From: Branchiostoma lanceolatum
Lineage: Eukaryota; Chordata; Leptocardii; Amphioxiformes; Branchiostomatidae
NCBI RefSeq assembly: GCF_035083965.1
Contig: NC_089724.1
Span: forward strand, 13,820,910-13,884,909
DNA length: 64,000 nt
Reading direction: 5' to 3'
A program made the translations under genes and the position numbers. The notes beneath the pieces were generated by a model, which did no database searches, was not told the DNA's origin, and saw only the letters and a program-made list of their open reading frames with translations. Positions 27,501-39,198 of this stretch are shown here, piece after piece (position 1 is the first letter of the stretch; each line of letters begins with the position of its first letter).

Positions 27501-30500
27501 GTCAGGCAACAACAACAGGTAGCACTTGAGGAGGATGACATTGATGTAGTCTACCAGCAAGGATCTACTGCAGAAGAAACTGACTCAGAAACAGTTGTAC
27601 AAGACAGGCAACAACAACAGGTAGCACTTGAAGAGGATGACGCTGCAGCTGTAGTCAACCAGCAAGAAACTGCCAGGAATGAAAATGAGTCAGAAACAGT
27701 TGTACAAGTCAGGCAACAACAACAGATAATGCTTGAAGAGGATGACACTGCTGTAAATGAACAGCAAGAAACTGTCAGGAAAGAAACTGACTCAGAAAAA
27801 GATGTACATCTCAGGCAACAACAACAGGTAGCACTTGGAGAGGATGACATTGCTGCAGTCGACCAGCAAGAAACCACTGGGAAAGAAACTGACTCAGAAG
27901 CAGTTGAACAAGTAAAGCAACAACAACAGATAATGCTTGAAGAGGATGGCACGGCTGTAATCAACCAGCAGGAAACTAACGGGAGAGAAACTGACTCAGA
28001 AACATTTGTACAAGACAAGCAACAACAACAACAGATGATGCTTGAAGAGGATATCACTGCCGTAAAAAAACAGCAAGAACCTGCCGGGAAAGAACATCAC
28101 TCAGAAACAGTTGTACAAGACAGGCAACAACAACAGGTAGCACTTGAAGAGGGTGACACTGCAGCTGTAGTCAACCAGCAAGAAATCACTGGGAAAGAAA
28201 CTGACTCAGAAAAAGTTGTACAAGACAGGCAACAACAACAGATAATGCTTGAAGAGGATGACACTGCGGTAATCAACCGGCAAGAAACAAACAGGGAGGA
28301 AACTGACCCGAAAACATCTGCAGAAGACACAGAACCAATTAAGGTAGTGAGTGAAGACAAAGACATTCCAGTAATCCACCAGCTAGAAACTATTAAAGAA
28401 GAAGACAATTCTGAAATGGCTGTCGGAGATCATCAGGAGGTAGAAGAAGATAAAGATGTGCCTGTAGTCTCCCAGCAGGAAACGGACATTGCAGATCCTA
28501 GTTTGGAAGTGCCATTAGAATGTGATGGACAGACGGATTCAGCAGACAGGGTGGGATGTGTTACTGATGATGATAGTGAAGCAACTGATGTGTACAGCTT
28601 CACAGAAGACAACAGCACACACGGGATGGATGTTGAGTTGGGCACAATGAAAACCTTCCCTGACCCTGTTCAACAGCACTCTGTGACTGTGGGGCAAGTG
28701 CAATCAACTGATGTTGGTCAGTTTGTTCAAACTTCAACAGATACAAATATTACTGTCCCAGATGACCAATCTGATGAAGAATGTCAGGATGCAGAAACAG
28801 CATCAGTGGAAGCATCATCAACAGCAACAGACACAAGCCAAGGAGAAACTGTCATGACAGAGGTATCACATGTGGAGGGTAGAAGTCAAGAGGACACAAT
28901 GATGAAGGAAACACCATCTTTGGGAGGTACAAAATCAAGTCGAGATGATACAATAACAGGGGAAGCAACTTCTCTTATATCTGAGAATAACACAATTTCT
29001 GGGGGAACATCACCTCTTGCAGTCCCAAATGTACCTGAAGATGTTGCAGAATTAACCCAAGTATCACAATCGTCACATACAGATATAAGCCAGGAGTCTG
29101 GGGAAGCCTCACCCTTTACATCTTTAGATATAAGCAAAACCCAAGGTGTTATAGAAGAAGCGCCACCTCAACAAATTACCGATGACAACAAGGAAGACAA
29201 AACACCATCTCTGACAGTTTTAAGGCAAGCTGACACAGTGTTAGGGGAATCCCCACCAGACAGCACATTGGAAGGGGAAGCTTCATCTCCGGAAGTAGTA
29301 GACGTAAGCCAAAAGGAGGAGAGAAATCAAAAAGAATTATCGCAGACTCTACACCCCCAAAGGCCAAATGGTGTCCAAATCTTAAACAGTGTGACAAAAT
29401 TGGCTTACCCAATGCTGGAGCAAATAAACATTCCCAAAAAGCGGCGTCGAGGTAGACATAGAAAGATCAAAAGACCAATGTTGCCTGCAAAGGACGATGG
29501 GGCAAAGGACAAGGAGTTGGCTTGCCCAATGCAAGGGGAAGAAAACACTCAAGAAAAGCAGGATCCAGGTGGACCAAGAAAAAGAAGAAAAGTTCAAGAT
29601 CCAATATTGCCAGGAGAAGACAGTATCACAGAAGTGTCTTGCCCAGTGCAGGAGCCGATAGTGATCCCCCCAAAACGGGGTCGAGGTAGACCAAGGAAGG
29701 TACATGTAGGATTACCAGCCAAAGAAGGTCCAGTATTTCCAGCTAAAGATTATCCAATAAGGTCCAGAGTGATTAAGAAGAGAGGTCGAGGAAGACCAAG
29801 GAAGTACCCACATCCTGGTGAGCATTCCCATGTACCTTGTACCAACAAACACAATATACCTCACATCAACCAACAGCTGGAAGCCTTGTCAAGAAAGAGG
29901 AAAAAGGAAGAGGACTTGCATAATGAATGCCCGCCAGCAAAGAGGAGAAGGCTGAGGCCACGCCAGTCAGACAAGATAAGACTTTGCCCCACGGTAGAAA
30001 TGAATCAAGCAACTCCTAGTGTACAGCAAGGCTGTGAGCAATCAGTGTGTTTGGACTCAACAGACCCAGGCATTCTGTCATCTAGGTCAACAGCTGTTGC
30101 TCCTAAGGGAAAACAGGGACATGACAGACTGTGTGAAGAGGGCAATAAAGAAATGCCCATCTCGGCTCATGGTGATGAAGATAGGTTAGCCAGGATGCAT
30201 AAAGAGCAACCAACAGTTGGCACTTGTCACCTGGTCAAAAGAAGAAGGGGAAGGCCCCCTAAGAACATGGGCAAATTTGCCTCCACTTCAAATAAAGGGC
30301 AGAATACATTAACTTTAGATCCATTGCAGGTAGTGCCCCTGAAATACACCTTGTCAGTTGACCTGACTCGTATCAATCACCAAATGGAGGGACACTTAAA
30401 CCCAACTGACTATGCTAAGAACAAGACATGGAATAATGTATCTGAAAAGAAAAGGAAGGCCAGGGAGTTGATTGCAAGGAGCCTCAGACTTAGGAACCAC

Positions 30501-33500
30501 AAAAGATCTAGTGGGAGGAAAGAAGCTGATGCTGAAAGTGTTCTCAGACTCCAAAGTCTTAGGCAAACTGAAGGAAGGAAAGAAGTTACAGTTCCAATTG
30601 AGAAGGAGACACCAAAGAAGAAAAGCAAGTCTCCCCTAAAGTGCAGGTATTCTATGGCTCTGCTGTCTTGTAGTCAATGTGATTTTGCCACCATTGAAGA
30701 GAAAAAGATGGAACAACATTGCGAGAAGACTGGCCACATGGCTGCAAGCTCTGCTTCACTAGGAGAGATAGAACAGAAGAAACCCAATGCAAATGGGAGG
30801 GTGTACAAATGTAGCAACTGTAGCTACAAGAACAAGAAGAAATCCCAGGTGCTACGACACAAGGCAAGATGTGATAAAAACATTGTCCGTGTATTGAGGC
30901 AGGTCCCTCAAAGCAGCAAAGAGAAAGACATCCAATCATCTAAGGGCATGAAGAAATACAGTCAGTCTCACTATGACCCTTTGAGTAAGATATATCTATC
31001 GTGCAACCAATGTCCGTTCAAGACCTTCCGTAAGAACAATCTGAGGATCCACAAAGAACACCATGATCCCAGGTGCAAGCACAGGAAGCACACATGTCAG
31101 CTGTGCTCCTACGGGTGCAACGGCAAAGATGACTTTCAGAAACACTTGCAGTTGCATAAGCAGGACAGAGCCATTACAGTAGAACCTGCTGTGAGTGGGA
31201 CAGCTGAGCAGATCCCACTCACAGCAGAGCAGACTAATGTAATAGAGAATGAGACTACAGGAGATGGAGACGCTCTTGTCGGCAACAGTGATGTGTCAGA
31301 CGATGAGGAAGATGATGTTAAAATGAAATGTCCACATTGTCCCTTTGAAACACACGTCCCACTCTCTCTTGAGCTGCACGTAAAACATCACAAAGACATC
31401 TGTCCCCACAACCAACTCCAGTGCAAGTTCTGCACATTTTTTTGCAAGACACAAACCCACATGACAAGACACGTGAAATTACACAAAGTGGCAGCAGAAC
31501 CACTAAGAGAAGAAAATCATCTCAACAACATCTGTGACGTGGAAAAGCAAGCTTTTTATGCTTATGACTTTGACCTGAACCAGGAAAACTGTCCAGAAAA
31601 GATTGGCGTACACTCTACAGTGACCAAACAAACTGAGGTGAAAGAGCAGCATGTCTGTGGGAAATGTACTGTAGTCTTCAGATCCAGATATCGGCTGCTC
31701 ATACACAAAATCCAGCATGAAACAGGAACCTACCTACGCTGTGAAGAGTGCAAGTTTAGGACAAAGAAGCAAAAGAAGTATCAGTTCTTGGCACATTTGA
31801 ATGCTCACTTCAACATGAAGCCGTACAAGTGTAAGTTCTGCCCTTACAGAGCAGGCTGTTACAGCACTGTCTTCAAGCACATCCTGAAGTCCCACAACAC
31901 CAAACACTCCAGATACAGGTGTAATAAGTGCTCCTTCTCCTGCAAGGGCCTTGGTTGGCTAAAGCGTCATCAGAAGCTGCATCTCCAAGGGCAGGTCGTT
32001 CCCATGGAGGGGAACAAATATGGGAAATATGACATAGAGGTTGAGAACATCATTGTCTGTGGCAAGTACAAGCAGAAGAAGATGGATGGACAAGATGAGG
32101 CCATGCGCACAACAGATGGTGTTAGCTCCACCGCCATGGTTTCACCGCAGAAACATGCGGGGATCAGGTGAGTTCGCAAGTACCGTAGCAAACTAGCATT
32201 TGAATAATTTCTTTTCAAAGATTTTAACACTCACATAACTTCCAACTGTAACAAGTATGATATTGCTGTCATTTACCAGTATGGAATTATTATAGTTTCT
32301 CATTAGTTATGCAAATTAGGTCTTCATTTGCATATTTTCCTATCAACATTCCTCTCTTTACTAATGTCACACATTTGAATAGTTCCATCATGGAACACAG
32401 CAAGGTTTTTTTAATTTCCTCATTAATTATGCACATTAAAATCTGATTTGCATAATTAATGTCTAATAATACAAAGCATAATTTCAGCTATCTACATACC
32501 AAAAATCATGATGATTCGTGAACCCCATCATGAGTTATAGTATTTTCTCATTGATAATGCAAAAAAGAGAGACATGTTTGAGAGTCCTATCATAGATTGC
32601 AGTGGACTTATAAACTTTCATTAATTATGCAAATTAGATACTGACTTGCATAATCAGTATCCAGTTATGTAGATCATCATTCAAGCTATCTACCTACCAA
32701 GAATCATAACCATCCATCAACTCCTTGAGTTATTCTCTTTCAAAGTCTTAAACAACACCTGGTCCTGCAGTTCCAAGATAGCCGCTAGGGGGCCCAAACC
32801 TATGCCATTTATTCTCTGCCCGACATGTATCTATCTCTCAAAAATCAAGACCGTGGGATGTCCAGAACACAAGATATCAAAACAGGAAGTTTCGCTGCAG
32901 TACAATAGCAAGCCGCTAGGGGGATCCAGAATCTAATCAATTTCAGATCTCTTCAAGACCTACCTACATACCAAATATCAAGATAATCCATCCAGGCATT
33001 CTCAAGTTCTGCTGTTCATCCACACACACACACACACATACATACACACATACATACATACAAACGCTACCCAAAACATAACCTTCTTGGCAAAGGTAAT
33101 AAAGTAAAAAATAAGTTTCATGTTTCTCAGACAACTTAGAATGAAATGGGAGAGGGAGAAAACTATCTTGGCTGATAATCATTAAAAATTGAATGTACCC
33201 TAACATCATTGTCTGCTTCCTGTACTCCAGCTGTGTGAGGGAAGTCCAGAACACCACCGATGGTAGTGTTGAGTTTTGGTTCCTGTGCAGATTCTGTGGC
33301 AAGATGCACGTAGATCAGGAGTCTTGGTTTGCCCACGTCCAGCGCCACATCATCAGCAGTGCCTGGCATCCCAAAAATGCCTTATCGTCTCAACCTGCTC
33401 AAAGAGAAGAGACCTATCCAACAATAGGATCTCCTCGTGGCATGCTATGCCCAGGTGAAGAGTCTGAGAGCAGGCAGCAGCATGTAGTGATGGAAAAACA

Positions 33501-34311
33501 TAGTGACACTGATTGTCAGTCAGAGGATGCTCTTGACACAGCAGAAGAGTACAACTATGCTGGCATTCAGGGCAATGTAGATGCAACAGCATCACAGAAA
33601 TGTGATGATGGAAAGGAGTGGAGTAGGGAAAACTCCTTAAAGGAAGACCTAGAGGAAACTGCTGACTGCAGTGCTTCCTTAGAGGGAAGCAGAGAGGAAG
33701 ATGCCGATGTGACAGGGAACCAGCTGCTAAGAAACCGCCTGAACTCTACAGACTCGACTGTTGCTTGCCTACAGGACTCAAACCCATGTGGTTCTGGGTC
33801 TACTCTTGACACTGACGATGACTCCGATCTTCCCCCATTACTCAAGACCACCAACGAGCTGGAACTGGCCTTTGTGTTCCCCCCAGACAAACAGGCAGAA
33901 CTCATCCGAGAGCAGCTCGCTCAACACGAAACAGCAAGTATTGGGTCAGAGGACAACCCTGTTCCAAGTCTACAAGAGATCGAACCAGAAGGTCATGAAG
34001 AACCCACCTACTTACCACACTGTGATAACGGTAGTAGTGCGAGTTGTTCAGGATCAATGTTGGGCAGTAGTGACGATCGGCTGTCGTCGGTAGGAAATCT
34101 GATGTCGGAGCAGAGAGAGGAAGAGACTGGAACAGATCTATCTGCATGGATCTCTGCTCTACAGTATGATCAGACTTCTGAGGTAGAAGGGGCCATCTGT
34201 GCGACTGTGCCAGGTCTCCCGCCAGGGAAGACCATCAGGTGTCAGTTTTGTGGACTGCAGTTTGACTCTCAGCTGACATTTTTGCAGCATAAAATGCGTC
34301 ACCTGCAGTGA
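24516..34311 (+). CDS. ZNF-B: giant AT-hook and C2H2 zinc-finger protein, about 2,910 aa, two coding exons
   Basis: Coding exon 24516-32167 splices (donor GTGAG, acceptor tactccag) to 33231-34311; the junction makes Ser and keeps the frame, adding about 359 residues to a frame that would otherwise stop at 32171. One finger lies near residue 424. A Gln/Glu-rich repeat block follows (about 640-1265). Four AT-hook-like motifs lie near residues 1641, 1717, 1753 and 1908 (for example KRGRGRPRK, KKRGRGRPRK, RRRGRPPK). About ten fingers span 2049-2490; one has Cys in place of the last His. Two more lie in exon 2: FLCRFCGKMHVDQESWFAHV and, at the extreme C-terminus, CQFCGLQFDSQLTFLQHKMR. AT-hooks bind minor-groove AT DNA, so chromatin binding is a fair inference; the target is unknown. 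If the intron is retained, the protein ends after the main finger block. Confidence 0.9.
26440..28310 (+). repeat. 102-bp coding minisatellite with 309-bp higher-order repeat
   Basis: About 18 units encode variants of QQQQVALEEDD, then VVxQQ, then ETDSETVVQ (34-35 residues, 102-105 bp). Three consecutive units (35+34+34 residues) form a 309-bp block: the word 'aggtagcacttgaagagg' starts at 27001, 27310 and 27619, and the intervening DNA is nearly identical. This implies recent unequal exchange. The frame stays open throughout. Confidence 0.92.
32225..33110 (-). repeat. Dispersed repeat family R1, copy B, filling the ZNF-B intron
   Basis: Read in reverse it matches 49520-50850: 'aaccttcttggcaaaggt' near one end, then 'cacaagatatcaaaacagga', then alternating 'ttaattatgcaaatta' blocks, and finally 'ggaattattatag'. 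The intron is 1,063 bp and the repeat covers over 80 percent of it. Confidence 0.75.
33020..33062. repeat. (CA)n/(CATA)n microsatellite
   Basis: Simple CA tract passing into CATA units, embedded in the R1 repeat inside the ZNF-B intron. Confidence 0.95.
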
Positions 34312-37300
34312 CAAAACTTGCTTCTTGTGCAAGGGATATCATAACATGGGGCCATACTAGTACATTATGATATTGGTTATAAGTCCTTATTGCCATTCTT
34401 TTGAGTGTATACTGCTAAAGGAGGAAAATGCAAAATGTGTAAATGGTTTGAATTGACAAACACACCATGTATTTTGGCTTGGGTCCACTCAAATGAAAGT
34501 ATGATTATTCTTGTAAAGTTAATTGCATTGAAATTTTAGTACCCAGTAAGGAGCCTTTCAAGTATGCACAGTATGATTAACATATGGCAAATCTGTCTTA
34601 TTTATTCAGCATGAATTGACAAAGGAACAATTATTTCACCTTCAATTCTTGATGAAGAATCAACTTTTGAATTCTATAAATATGTCCCATTGGAGTGGTC
34701 ATCATTGAAAGTAGACCTTTGTATAATTGATTTAATTCATATATTTTAAGTATACAGATATGAGGTGTTGTCATCTGTTTTTTGTATAAGGACTTGGCCA
34801 ATGATGTTTCCATGGTATATTTTGACAGGCTTTAGACAAGAGGTTGAAATGATACTCTAGAAAACCGCATTTATTTAGTGATTGAATACATATTACCATA
34901 ATTAGTATTTGAACACTTAACGCATAGTTCCAGTATAGGGTCTAGCTTTGGCATTGGTTGGAGGACAACAATTTATCTTGGAGTGCCATGAAGAGAAAAT
35001 TTTAAATGAATGTTTTATGGTTAGAACAATTTGTAGTATGTTGGACCCGTAGTTGTAGGACGTAGTGTACTAAAGGCCTTTTTGTAGACTTGTATTGAGA
35101 TGATTTTGTATTTCCCAAAGTATGTAAAAGCAAAATGTTTTTTTTTTTTTTTTTTGAGGGAGCAATCAGAGAAACCAACAATCATAAAGTATACACTTTG
35201 TCATGCTTTTGTCTGAAAAATGTTAAAAGGTATACTGGAGGCACATACCTTGCAATGCACCTTGTACATTTCACTTTAATAGATATTAGTGATGGGTTTT
35301 ACCAACCAATGGGGTGTGTAAGTAAGTTTACCAAACAAAGACATAATAAGCCAAGAAAATTTTGATAGAACTGAAAGGTTAATGGTTATACGTGTACCTT
35401 ATTTCTGACAATTTTATCATACTAGCCTTATCACTTCACTGTATGTATTTGACTATCCTAAAGTTTATTGTTCCAGAAACATGCAACAGCCCCTCTAACA
35501 AATTTTGACAAGGTTTCTCTGTTTGCTACTTTTCTTCCTCTTCTCAGACTCAGGAAACTTGCCATTAGGAATCAACAAAAGAACTTTCATTAACATTCGT
35601 AGCTTAGCATCGTTGTTGTTATTATTATAGGCACCATCATCAGGATGTAAGAGTTTGTTTGATTATTATGTCTTACCACATTTAGCCCTTGCACCTTATT
35701 TGTTCTGAACTCCCTGTACATTTCAAGATACTCAATAGAATCTGTCAACCTCTTTTGGTGTAAGGAAAAGATGTACAAATGTCTTCATCCTTAGGAAGAG
35801 TGGATCTAAGGCAAGAATCTTTTCTTCAGATAATGAACTGTACTCTGAGGGTAATGATTTGCATTTTTTGCATGTTTTTCGTTGATTATAGCATTGTTAT
35901 CAGGTTACATGTAAATATGTTTTATGCAAGCAGCCATTTTGGAAGAACATTTAAAAAACTGACAAACACTTTAACAGAAGTCACTTCAGTCAAAGTCGTA
36001 AAATTAATGTTCTTTTTTTATACCATCATCTTGTATGTTTAAGCAAGAATGAAATATATTTTGTCGCACATGCAAGTTGTCCTTTTGCCTAGTTCTGGTT
36101 TTGTTTTCTTGGCAATGAACATGGAAGAATTTATGCCATTTGGGTAATCTATTGTGTGTAGCTGACCTATATGCAAGCAGCTTGTTTTTTTTTTTATGCA
36201 CCCGTCATAATGACATTGTAAGGCACATTTTAAGGAACTCTTTCATCCTTGTCTTGACACTTTCTATCACATAGGTATTTGTTGGTGCAATTATAGTAGC
36301 ATAGTTTAAACTGTTCTTTTCCCTTTGTGTTATTGGAGTTTGTATGTTAGAAGTAGATTTCTGTTTAAGTCAGGCAAAGGGAATGCTTGCAGATGATCAA
36401 TGTGTCACGACTAGTCCAGAAAGGTGCAATGGGGTTATAATGTACATGTAATAATAACCACAATGAAGAATTGTCACTGGACTGAGGTGTTCCCTGTAAG
36501 TGTATGTTTGCGACTTTTACCTGAAGGGTAAAATCTGTTGCAAATGTATAAAAAGTTCACAAGATTGTAAACCTGTCTGCTTTTAAAGATACTATGAACT
36601 AGTATTCCTTAAGTTGCACAGTTGCTGATCATACTTTGTAGATGTTGATGCTGGGTACTTAATAGATGGAAAACCACAGAAGAGCTCTGTAATTGTAATG
36701 GAAGACTCTTTGGGGGGGATGTATACAATGCACTTGTACAGACTATGTGTAAGCCCAGTGGGGCTAGGGGTAACAGCTTTTGGGGGAAGGGGGTTGCAAT
36801 CTGTCCATGCAATGTGAGCCTCTTTCAGTGAGGCTTGAACACAACATTTAATCATGTCATTTTATTGGCGTTTCCTTCCTATTGTTTTCCCTTACCCCAT
36901 TGGGATTACATTGATTAACGGGTTATATGGATTCCCTGTTACCTCCTTGGTCTAACAGACCTCTTTTAAGCCCGCATTGACAGGTTTTGCAAATGATAGG
37001 ACATCAATGCACATGTTCCATGATTACAGTTCTTGTTGTTCCATCAATATTTTTCAAATCCAAGTTTCGAACTAAAACTTTAACGCTGCTAGTAGTACTT
37101 TTTGTACACATTTAGTAGAAAGGGCAGCAGGATTTTGAAGCATTTTCTTCTTACAATGGAATCATTAAACTTCAATCATGTTCTGTCATAGATTCTGTTG
37201 TCCTTTTATACTTGGTGTGACTGTGGTATGCAGTATTGTAAAATGTAAGACACATCTTGAGATCTTCAGGAAGGGAGAAAGATAAAAAGAGATATGATGA

Positions 37301-37682
37301 GTCAAGCAAAGCCGGTGGTACATGATTTTACATGATTGTTGGTGCTGTGAAGAATTCAGTAGTTATGTCATATTCCAGGGGTTCAGGACTTGATCAAATC
37401 AAGAACATTATATGGAAGACGCATCTAAAAGGACCAATGCTGAGTAACAGAAATTAGCAGGCACATTACTACTAGTATTTACTTTACTGGGGCTCCCATA
37501 CCATCTGCCTCACAAAATATGATTAGCTACCATACTCGCTCCCTCGAAATATGGGAGCGCTAGTATAAACTAAATTGGCATGGCTGTGGACAGGACATCC
37601 TGCTAATAGTGCAAAAAGAGAGACAGGGAGAGCAGAAATAACTTTAAATCAGCAAAAATCCAATCAAAGAATCGATGCAATG
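34312..37682 (+). other. ZNF-B 3'UTR and intergenic DNA
   Basis: AT-rich with long T runs (35138-35154, 36187-36195) and no coding frame of note. The length and base composition fit a long 3'UTR followed by spacer. The exact transcript end cannot be read. Confidence 0.4.
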
Positions 37683-37760
37683 GCTTAAAAAGTTAGTTGG
37701 TAGAGTGATCGCCAAGCAGGCATAAGGTCGGGGGTTCGATCCCAGCAGGGAAATTCTTTT
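37683..37760 (+). repeat. tRNA-like sequence (SINE head or tRNA pseudogene)
   Basis: It has an A-box-like TTAGTTGGTAGAG and a good B-box GGTTCGATCCC with a paired T-arm (GGGGG...CCCAG region). The anticodon stem has only three good pairs and the acceptor stem does not close, so a working tRNA is unlikely. Confidence 0.5.
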
Positions 37761-38094
37761 TTCAACATCTATTCTTTGTCATGATATTCAACTTTTCTTG
37801 GTCAGGAATGTAAATAAGACTTACATGTAGCTTTGCACAATTTTACAGTAACGTTTACTGTTTATTGGGTCTAAAGGATGTGTTATTCACCAAAATTATC
37901 AAAGGAACATCCTAATAATGTTAGCTATAGGACTAACTGTTATAGGCAGCCAAAATAATTCTCACTGATAGTATCATTCTGTCAACAGTGCCAAAGATTT
38001 TCTTATTGACAGGAACATGCAAAAAATCTTATTGACAGAAACAACCTAATGTCAAAACCAAGGCGGTTAAAATCCAAACTATGGCCAAACTAAA

Positions 38095-38134
38095 GTGTGT
38101 GTGTGCGTGCGTGTATGTATGTGTGTGTGTGTGT
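38095..38134. repeat. (TG)n microsatellite
   Basis: Imperfect GT tract with GC and TA interruptions, in the spacer upstream of ZNF-C. Confidence 0.95.
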
Positions 38135-38730
38135 TTTCTTTGTAGGTGAGCCATAGTTGGCCTGTGGTCACCATGATTTACTGAAGTCAACAAAAAAAGT
38201 AAGACTGATATGGAGACAACAATGTGACCAACTTTTCTTGCGATATCTCGACAATTTCTTCGACATCAGGTTATCGCAAAGAAGCATGGGAAATGACGTC
38301 ATCTCTTGTAGTTCAGGGAATCTCGAACTCGGCCAGTGACAACAACAACAACAAGGACTGACGGTGAGAACAAACGGATATCCTCAGTGGCAACGTTAAT
38401 TTGTAGATGTAAAGTTTTAGTACTCAGTCCATAGAGAGACCGGACTGTCGTTCAGAGCTTCGTCGCCTCGAGGAAGTGCCAAACATTGAGGAAACTTTCG
38501 AAAACGTCGCCGGTGCGGGAAACTGTCATGTCACCCACTTTTCACAACGTGCTATGATCTGAGGTAACGTTAAACTTTATAGGTGAGAATGAAAATGTGA
38601 GCCCGTATGGTATCTTTTTGTTTTCTTATTGCTTGCCTCATGCCTCATGTTTTTATATCGAATGTTACTTGAAAATGTTTTCGTTGTCCGCAAATAAAAG
38701 TGATAGAAATGATCGGAAAGGGTTTATAAG

Positions 38731-38891
38731 CCCATTCGCGGTTCCGACTACGCATGTGCAGTGTCAAAGGTGAAAGCCCAGGTGGCTCCGCATTGTCTAG
38801 ATTTGCATAACAACACCCAGACGGGGTTTGTTTACGTCTCGGGGGCCTTTACCTTTGACACTGCACATGCGTAATCGGAACCGCCAATGGG
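38731..38891. mobile_element. 161-bp hairpin MITE-like inverted repeat upstream of ZNF-C
   Basis: The left arm runs CCCATTCGCGGTTCCGACTA, then 'cgcatgtgcagtgtcaaagg'. The right arm is its complement with a few mismatches, ending 'ggaaccgccaatggg'. The arms are about 45 bp. Each arm carries a GCATGTGC/GCACATGCG core resembling an NRF1 site. No clear target duplication was found. Confidence 0.8.
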
Positions 38892-39019
38892 GTGGGGAAA
38901 GTGTACTAGGGGGTGGGGGGCATCAAGAAGATGGCATATTTTATAGATTAGGGGAACCGTTGCATTTCCTGCTGTATTTTCATAAAGTTTCATATTTACC
39001 ATACCTTCTTTATTTACAG

Positions 39020-39198
39020 GTGGCAAATGGATAATGCCCCCACCCACCCATGTCAGATGATGAGAAATTCTGAATTGTCTTTGGGAAGGAAAAGGCTTGT
39101 CACTTTGTGCAGCGTTCCCGGACTTGTAGCTTTCCGTGTCCCCAGCAGCAGTGCTACAGTCTCACCTGCTGACACACTGGTACAAAGCAGAGCCAGAG
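39020..39198 (+). other. 5'UTR part of the ZNF-C coding exon
   Basis: The acceptor 'tttatttacag' ends at 39019. An in-frame TAG at 39127 separates this leader from the coding start at 39199. A donor-like ATAG|GTGAGA at 38582 could end an upstream leader exon. Confidence 0.5.

Noticed and set aside
27242..28408. Cys/Ser-rich minus-strand frames (SSSSATCCCC repeats)
   Set aside because: These are shadows of the Gln/Glu-coding minisatellite on the other strand.
37683..37760. Functional tRNA gene
   Set aside because: A and B boxes are present, but the acceptor and anticodon stems do not form, so it is treated as tRNA-derived.
39136..39198. Upstream in-frame start of ZNF-C at 39136
   Set aside because: The base triplet there is GTG, not ATG; the first in-frame ATG with good context is at 39199.
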